Assembly: GCF_002160825.1 (NCBI RefSeq)
Contig: NZ_NFLI01000018.1
Span: forward strand, 1 to 64,000
Direction of reading: 5' to 3'
From: Lachnoclostridium sp. An131
GTDB lineage: Bacteria; Bacillota; Clostridia; Lachnospirales; Lachnospiraceae
DNA: 64,000 nucleotides
Shown here: positions 59,559-64,000 of the stretch, in pieces
How positions within the stretch are numbered: the first letter of the stretch is position 1
Layout of the letters: each line of letters opens with the position of its first letter
The notes under the pieces: generated by a model
Database searches by the model: none
The model's input: only the letters and a program-made list of their open reading frames with translations
Told to the model about the DNA's origin: nothing
Made by a program: the position numbers and the translations under genes

Positions 59559-60437
59559 TTAATCTGTATAATTTTTAAACTGTTTCACCGTATCACTGAT
59601 CTTCAACAGCTTTTCCTCCAGCTTCTCCTGAGACTGTGTGCAGTAATTTACATAAAGCACATCAATCAAGCTGTACTCTGCGATTCTCGAGATTAGCGGT
59701 TCCGGCTTATAGCTGAATTCCCGCGACAGTGTATACAGGCTCACATCTGCCAGCTTTACCAGCGGAGACTGCGTAAACTGCGTGATCGCTATAATTTTCA
59801 TCTCATTGCTTTTTGCAATTTTTAATGCCATATTCAATTCCGTATTAGCGCCCTCATGACTGACTACAATGACAGCATCCTCAGAATTTCCCACGGTCGA
59901 CACGATTCCCTGAACATGTACATCTGTGACCAGCTCCACCATGATCCCCAGGCGCATAAATTTATGATAAGCATCCTGGGCTACCGAAGCAGAACCTCCA
60001 AGACCCACAAAAATCAGCCTTCTCGCGCCGCGCATGATATCAAGAACCTTCTCCAGGTCCTCCTTCTTCAGCATCTTCTCAATATCCTGTATTGATTCAA
60101 TGTTTTTCTGAATCACTTTCTGTGCGACCGTCATCACATCGTCGCTTTCTTCAATATTTCCATACTGTTTCTGATATTTGAGATTTCCCGACGCTTCCAA
60201 ATCACGTGTAATTTCCATTTTCAGATCAGGCAGCTTCTCATATCCCATTTTTTTTGTAAACCGGGTGATCGCTGCCACGCTTGTATCTATTTTTTCGGAA
60301 AGCTCCGTAATTGACATTTTCGTAAAGTCTTCCGGATTTTCACAGATATACTCTGCAATTCTTCTCTCAGATTTCGTTAATGCTTCTTTCATCATATTCA
60401 GTTTTTTTTCAAAAAACGCTAATCTGTTATTTCTCAT
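59559..60437 (-). CDS. RpiR/MurR-family regulator
   Basis: A 292-residue regulator. N-terminal HTH (about 15-90: LTKSERRIAEYICENPEDFTKMSITELSEKIDTSVAAITRFTKKMGYEKLPDLK) and a C-terminal SIS sugar-phosphate domain (about 125-260; FVGLGGSASVAQDAYHKFMRLG, VIVVSHEGANTELNMAL). It opens the operon after a consensus promoter, and a palindrome lies at the start point. It probably represses the operon and senses its sugar phosphate. GGAGGG precedes the ATG. Confidence 0.93.
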   Translation of the reverse strand: MRNNRLAFFEKKLNMMKEALTKSERRIAEYICENPEDFTKMSITELSEKIDTSVAAITRFTKKMGYEKLPDLKMEITRDLEASGNLKYQKQYGNIEESDDVMTVAQKVIQKNIESIQDIEKMLKKEDLEKVLDIMRGARRLIFVGLGGSASVAQDAYHKFMRLGIMVELVTDVHVQGIVSTVGNSEDAVIVVSHEGANTELNMALKIAKSNEMKIIAITQFTQSPLVKLADVSLYTLSREFSYKPEPLISRIAEYSLIDVLYVNYCTQSQEKLEEKLLKISDTVKQFKNYTD

Positions 60438-60479
60438 TTTCCCTCCATATACCAGCTCCTTTTCAGATTATTTTACATA

Positions 60480-60491
60480 ATAAGCGCTTAT
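60480..60491. promoter_or_regulatory. Operator-like palindrome (RpiR site or CcpA cre)
   Basis: ATAAGCGCTTAT is a perfect 12-base palindrome just downstream of the rpiR promoter start point. Its core AAGCGCTT equals the centre of a catabolite-response element, but outer positions fit less well. RpiR self-control or CcpA are both possible. Confidence 0.6.
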
Positions 60492-60501
60492 CGTTAGGAC
60501 T

Positions 60502-60530
60502 ATTGTAAATCATTATCATTTTTATGTCAA
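60502..60530 (-). promoter_or_regulatory. Sigma-A promoter of the rpiR-PTS operon
   Basis: Minus strand TTGACA (60525-60530), 17 bases, TACAAT (60502-60507). Confidence 0.85.
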
Positions 60531-60707
60531 TACATTTTGATAATTATTTACGTATTTATATGTAAAATTCTGCGGAACTGTTCACATCACCCGAAAGGCT
60601 GTACGCCTTTTCCTGATACTCTGCCATCCTTGCATTATTTTAGCGCCGGCAGCAGCCGGCGCTATTCCAGTATATCATACTTTTTATATAGAAAAACAGG
60701 GATCTTT

Positions 60708-61064
60708 CTATTTCTTCATCTTCGGCTGGAATATCAGGCTGGCCAGATAACCAAAGACCAGAGCCGCGCAGATTCCTGCTGCGCTGGCCGTAAAGCCGCC
60801 TTTAAAGATTCCCAGAAAGCCTTCGGTATCCACTGCTTCCTTTACGCCCTTCCAGAGCGTATTTCCAAAGCCAAGAAGCGGTACGGATGCTCCCGCTCCT
60901 GCAAAGTCCTGAAAAGGCCCGTACAGGCCTACAGCGCCCAGAACGGCTCCGCTACAGACAAGAAGCACCATGATACGGCCCGGCATCATCTTTGTCTTCT
61001 CCATCAAAACCTGGACAAGAGCACAGATAAAGCCGCCTATGAGAAATGCTTTCAGATAATCCAT
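60708..61064 (-). CDS. spoVAE: Stage V sporulation protein AE
   Basis: A 118-residue membrane protein of the SpoVA channel that moves dipicolinic acid into and out of spores. Four hydrophobic segments fill it (AFLIGGFICALVQVLME, IMVLLVCSGAVLGAVG, FGNTLWKG region, AAGICAALVFGYLASLIF). GAGASVPLLGFGNTL is typical. The start at 61064 has AGGAGGTG nine bases before; a GTG at 61076 overlaps the site. It lies 51 bases after spoVAD. SpoVAC, normally the first gene of the set, is not present. Confidence 0.9.
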   Translation of the reverse strand: MDYLKAFLIGGFICALVQVLMEKTKMMPGRIMVLLVCSGAVLGAVGLYGPFQDFAGAGASVPLLGFGNTLWKGVKEAVDTEGFLGIFKGGFTASAAGICAALVFGYLASLIFQPKMKK

Positions 61065-61115
61065 ATTTTCTTTCACCTCCTGAAACGAACCGGAGCGCCG
61101 CCGGCTGCCAGCCCA

Positions 61116-62132
61116 TCAGCAGTGCTCAATCACAACCGCATGGGCGATGCCCGGCACGCTCTGCCCTTCATTGTAGCTTACTGTGGAAAGGAGCGCCCCG
61201 GTCGGCACAAAAAGAATCCGTTTCCACTCGCCTTTTTCCAGCTTTGGCAGAAGGTAAGCCGCAAGTGTCACTGCGGAGCAGGCGCAGCCGCTGCCCCCTG
61301 CATGGGTATCCTGAGCCTCCGGATCAAAGATCAGCATTCCGCAGTCCAGATGCTTTCCTGTCAGATCATACCCCCGCTTCCCAGCCAGTTCCAGCAGAAT
61401 CGTCTGTCCCACACTCCCCAAATCACCGGTTACAATGTGATCGTAATCCGAAGGCCGCCGGCCGAAATCCTCCAGATGCGTGCAAATCGTATCACAGGCT
61501 GCGGGCGCCATACAGGCTCCCATATTCATAGAATCCTTCAGGCCATAGTCTATCACTCTCCCGGGAGTCGCTCCTGTGATGCGCGCTTTTCCGCCCGAAC
61601 GGGCCAGTACAAACGCGCCGCTCCCTGTGACCGTCCAGGTAGCGGACAGAGGCCTCTGGCCGCCGTACTCCAGCGGATATCGAAACTGCTTCTCCGCGCT
61701 TCCAAAATGGCTGGAGGTCAGCGCCAGCACTGCCTCCGAATATCCTCCCTGTACCGTCATGGCGCCAAGCATCAGCGCCTCGCCTATGGTCGAACAGGCG
61801 CCGTACAGGCCAAACAGGGGCAGCTTCAAATCCATTACCCCAAAGGATGTGGCAATGAGCTGCCCCAGCAAATCTCCCGAAAAAAGATACCGAACCGGCG
61901 GCACCCCTGATCCGGCTTTTTCCATAGCAAGCAGGGCCGCCTTTTTCTGAAGCGCGCTTTCCGCCTCCTCCCAAGAGGCCTGTCCCACCATAGGATCCTC
62001 CTCTATCTGGTCAAACAGCTTTCCCAGCGGCCCCTCGCTTTCCTTTTTTCCTACAACCGAGGCTGCGCTCACGATATGGGGCGCCTCCTGAAATTGAATA
62101 CTCTGCTTTCCTACGATTGTCTCCACGCTCAA
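61116..62132 (-). CDS. spoVAD: Stage V sporulation protein AD
   Basis: A 338-residue soluble thiolase-fold protein that binds dipicolinic acid as part of the spore channel. Characteristic: VGKQSIQFQEAPHIVSAASVVGKKE, GVPPVRYLFSGDLLGQLIATSFG, LGAMTVQGGYSEAVLALTSSHFG, GDLGSVGQTILLELA and GGSGCACSAVTLAAYLLPKL. TTG 62132 is the likely start with AAGGA five bases upstream; GTG 62126 is an alternative. A sporulation-type promoter appears upstream. Confidence 0.95.
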   Translation of the reverse strand: MSVETIVGKQSIQFQEAPHIVSAASVVGKKESEGPLGKLFDQIEEDPMVGQASWEEAESALQKKAALLAMEKAGSGVPPVRYLFSGDLLGQLIATSFGVMDLKLPLFGLYGACSTIGEALMLGAMTVQGGYSEAVLALTSSHFGSAEKQFRYPLEYGGQRPLSATWTVTGSGAFVLARSGGKARITGATPGRVIDYGLKDSMNMGACMAPAACDTICTHLEDFGRRPSDYDHIVTGDLGSVGQTILLELAGKRGYDLTGKHLDCGMLIFDPEAQDTHAGGSGCACSAVTLAAYLLPKLEKGEWKRILFVPTGALLSTVSYNEGQSVPGIAHAVVIEHC

Positions 62133-62169
62133 TATTTCCTTCCGTCCTTTCCGCAGATATCCTGGTGTT

Positions 62170-62197
62170 ATTTTAACCGGGCAGATATATTTTATGC
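62170..62197 (-). promoter_or_regulatory. Sporulation (sigma-F/G type) promoter of spoVAD
   Basis: Minus strand GCATA (62193-62197), 14 bases, GGTTAAAAT (62170-62178), fitting a GYATA / GGnnAnAnT pattern as used by forespore sigma factors. It explains why spoVAD is read without spoVAC. Confidence 0.5.
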
Positions 62198-62307
62198 CTG
62201 AGGGAAGAAAAATATGACGGTAATAGAAAAAGATGGCCTGAAGCAGTCTCGGCCATCCTTTCTGTTTTTTATATTTGGATTTGTTTTATTTCCGGCGTCT
62301 GTCCCGA

Positions 62308-62367
62308 AACACCAGGCTCCGGAGCTTCAGCCACCCACCTCCGGAACACCAGGCTCCGGAGCTTCAG
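62308..62367. repeat. Duplicated 23-base segment at the symporter 3' end
   Basis: AACACCAGGCTCCGGAGCTTCAG occurs at 62308-62330 and 62345-62367, period 37. The second copy contains the stop codon of the symporter gene; the first lies beyond it. Each has GCTCCGGAGC, a perfect palindrome, suggesting duplication of a 3' structure. Confidence 0.7.
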
Positions 62368-63761
62368 TCGTCCACCACCGGAACCTGCTCCTCATCCCAG
62401 GCGTCCAGATCGTTTATGTATTTCTTCGTTTCCTTTGAAATCACATTGGACAAAAGCAGTACAGCGATCAGGTTCGGAATCGCCATCAGAGCATTCAGGA
62501 TATCCGCGATATCCCATACCATATCCAGCGCTACCACCGGAGCAATCGCTGCTACAATCACATAAAGGGCCCTGTAAGGAATCAATCCCCTCTTTCCCGC
62601 AAAATACTCTACCGCACGTTCTCCGTAATAAGCCCAGCCAAGGACGGTGGAAAACGCAAAGCAGATGATGCCCAGGGTCAAAACAACGGGTCCGAAATAC
62701 GGTATCTGCCCGAAGGCCAGAGTTGTCAGAATTCCGCCATCCGTGATTTCTCCCATATTAATGGCAGGATTCTTCATAATCGTAGTCACCAGCACAAGGC
62801 CTGTCATCAGGCATACCACTACCGTATCCCAGAAGGTACCTGTGGAGGACACGAGCGCCTGGCGCACAGGATTCCTCGTCTGCGCGGCTGCAGCTGCTAT
62901 GGGCGCAGATCCCATACCGGACTCATTGGAAAACAGTCCTCTGGCTGTACCATAGCGCATGGCTGTCATGATTCCGGTTCCCACCAGGCCGCCTGCTGCC
63001 GCTCCCGGCTGAAACGCAAGCCTGACAATCGTCTTGATCGCCGGAATGATAAAATCATAATTGATTCCCAAAATGATAATGCAGCCCAGCACATAGAAAA
63101 CAGCCATAAAGGGAACCAGCTTCTCACATACATTGGCGATAGACTTGATTCCTCCAAAGATTACAACCGCAGTCAGTGCCGCCACGATCAGGCCGACAAT
63201 CCATCCCTGAACTCCTACATTTTCCTCTACAATGTTTGCTATGGCGTTTACCTGGGTCGCGCAGCCGATTCCAAAGGACGCAATTCCGGCAAAGACGGCA
63301 AAGAGCATACCCAGAACAGCCCCGGGCTTTTTCCACTTGAGCCCTCTGGAAAGCGCGTACATGGCTCCCCCCTGCATACGGCCGTCCTTTTTCTTCACTC
63401 TGTATTTTACGGCAATCAGCGACTCCGCATACTTCGTCGCGATACCGAAAACTCCTGAGAGCCAGCACCAGAGCACCGCACCCGGTCCGCCCAGGGCGAC
63501 TGCCGTACCTACGCCCACGATATTTCCCGTGCCAATCGTAGCCGCCAGCGCTGTAGTCAGCGCGCCGAAATTTGATACCTCACCCTCCGCGTCCGGATCC
63601 TTTGTCACTGACAGCTTAATCCCCCTGGTAATGGATTTCCACTGAATGAATCCCGTCTTAAAGGTCATAAAGATGTGTGTTCCCAGAAGCAGAATGATCA
63701 GCCACCAGCCCCAGACCGCATCGTCGATTGCAGTGATTACATTTCCGATCGTTTCCATCAT
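62364..63761 (-). CDS. AGCS alanine/glycine:sodium symporter
   Basis: A 465-residue sodium-coupled amino-acid transporter. About ten helices; signature pieces are TALAATIGTGNIVGVGTAVALGGPGAVLWCW and SNESGMGSAPIAAAAAQT. Starts: ATG 63761 with GAGGGA seven bases upstream is chosen; 63767 or 63758 are possible; the frame runs on to 63917 without a ribosome site. A 3' duplication (62308-62367) follows its end. Alanine or glycine are family substrates; choice cannot be told here. Confidence 0.93.
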   Translation of the reverse strand: MMETIGNVITAIDDAVWGWWLIILLLGTHIFMTFKTGFIQWKSITRGIKLSVTKDPDAEGEVSNFGALTTALAATIGTGNIVGVGTAVALGGPGAVLWCWLSGVFGIATKYAESLIAVKYRVKKKDGRMQGGAMYALSRGLKWKKPGAVLGMLFAVFAGIASFGIGCATQVNAIANIVEENVGVQGWIVGLIVAALTAVVIFGGIKSIANVCEKLVPFMAVFYVLGCIIILGINYDFIIPAIKTIVRLAFQPGAAAGGLVGTGIMTAMRYGTARGLFSNESGMGSAPIAAAAAQTRNPVRQALVSSTGTFWDTVVVCLMTGLVLVTTIMKNPAINMGEITDGGILTTLAFGQIPYFGPVVLTLGIICFAFSTVLGWAYYGERAVEYFAGKRGLIPYRALYVIVAAIAPVVALDMVWDIADILNALMAIPNLIAVLLLSNVISKETKKYINDLDAWDEEQVPVVDD

Positions 63762-63864
63762 AACCATTCCCTCACTCTCTTCCGGCGTTTCAGGCTTCCG
63801 CCGGAAAGCTTCTCCTGCTCGAAGAGACACCTGCCGGAGATTCTGCCACGCGGAATCTCTTTGA

Positions 63865-63901
63865 AAAGCAAAAAGAGCATCGGCAAACTGTCGATGCTCT
63901 T
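63865..63901 (-). terminator. Terminator or attenuator upstream of the symporter gene
   Basis: AAGAGCATCG (63873-63882) pairs with CGATGCTCTT (63892-63901), then a T-rich tract on the minus strand. It lies after a candidate promoter and before the gene. Confidence 0.7.
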
Positions 63902-63923
63902 CACTTCGCTTTACCATGATACT

Positions 63924-63952
63924 AGTTTAATGCACTGTATGGAAAAATGCAA
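63924..63952 (-). promoter_or_regulatory. Candidate symporter promoter
   Basis: TTGCAT (63947-63952), 17 bases, TAAACT (63924-63929) on the minus strand; boxes are only fair. The start point would be about 16 bases before the terminator hairpin. Confidence 0.4.
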
Positions 63953-64000
63953 TCCTTTTCTTTCTGATCCGCTTTCAGAAGACCCCTGCCAGTCCCAGAA

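Noticed and set aside
63762-63950. Glycine riboswitch before the AGCS symporter
   Set aside because: AGCS genes often carry one, so I looked. The tandem-aptamer signatures with GGAGAG and CUCAGGCAAAAGGAC blocks are absent; only simple hairpins are present.

Overview
The window reads as chromosome of a spore-forming, anaerobic, low-pathogenicity-type gut Firmicute, most likely a Lachnospiraceae (Clostridia) relative. Reasons: AAGGAGG-type ribosome sites before nearly every gene, sporulation genes (spoVAD, spoVAE), CotH and YitT families, Clostridia-type Tad pilus genes without any outer-membrane secretin, DUF6514/DUF5702/DUF6382-type proteins, and PTS-based sugar uptake. This is inference from protein families; no rRNA or tRNA gene is present to fix the species. 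I see no phage, transposase, integrase or CRISPR array.

Layout. 1-5128 (+): a small DUF6514-type protein, YigZ, a membrane-anchored CotH/lamin-tail protein and enolase. 5129-5611: two very large related hairpins lying back to back between convergent genes. 5612-12749 (-): an L-ascorbate (ula) locus with UlaG, a three-part PTS (C, A, B), DeoR regulator, a beta-propeller-like protein of unknown role, UlaE and UlaF, but no UlaD decarboxylase. 12965-36040 (-): a 23-kb Tad/Flp pilus locus (TadZ, TadA, TadB, TadC, Flp pilin, prepilin peptidase, WG-repeat protein, two TadE-like pseudopilins, a DUF5702 protein) that runs directly into a phospho-signalling set (FHA protein, PP2C phosphatase, Ser/Thr kinase, small membrane protein with two ETLPLG motifs) and ends in a 2460-residue surface protein. 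36453-42022 (-): a cell-wall division cluster, FtsE-FtsX-M23 hydrolase-S41 protease, behind a PucR/CdaR-type regulator; its 3' end carries a third copy of the large hairpin family.

42388-54901: YitT, a MarR-controlled MATE pump, an FMN-binding-like lipid-anchored or membrane protein, glycogen branching enzyme with a GH13 amylase and TetR regulator, a PfkB-family 1-phosphofructokinase, a second MATE pump, and an 860-residue TPR/P-loop protein. 55133-60437 (-): DegV, then a mannitol-type PTS operon with a SIS isomerase, a 6-phosphogluconate-dehydrogenase-like enzyme and an RpiR regulator. 60708-63761 (-): spoVAE, spoVAD and an AGCS alanine/glycine:sodium symporter.

How it fits together. The sugar loci each carry their own regulator with a visible candidate operator (DeoR, TetR, MarR, RpiR). 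The pilus locus looks like one transcription unit whose second half could report on or control assembly by Thr phosphorylation and FHA docking. The least explained items are (i) the family of 160-190-nt imperfect palindromes tied to gene 3' ends, with different but still self-complementary arms around shared blocks, and (ii) the fusion of a Tad secretion/pilus system with a kinase-phosphatase-FHA module and a giant Ig-like protein.
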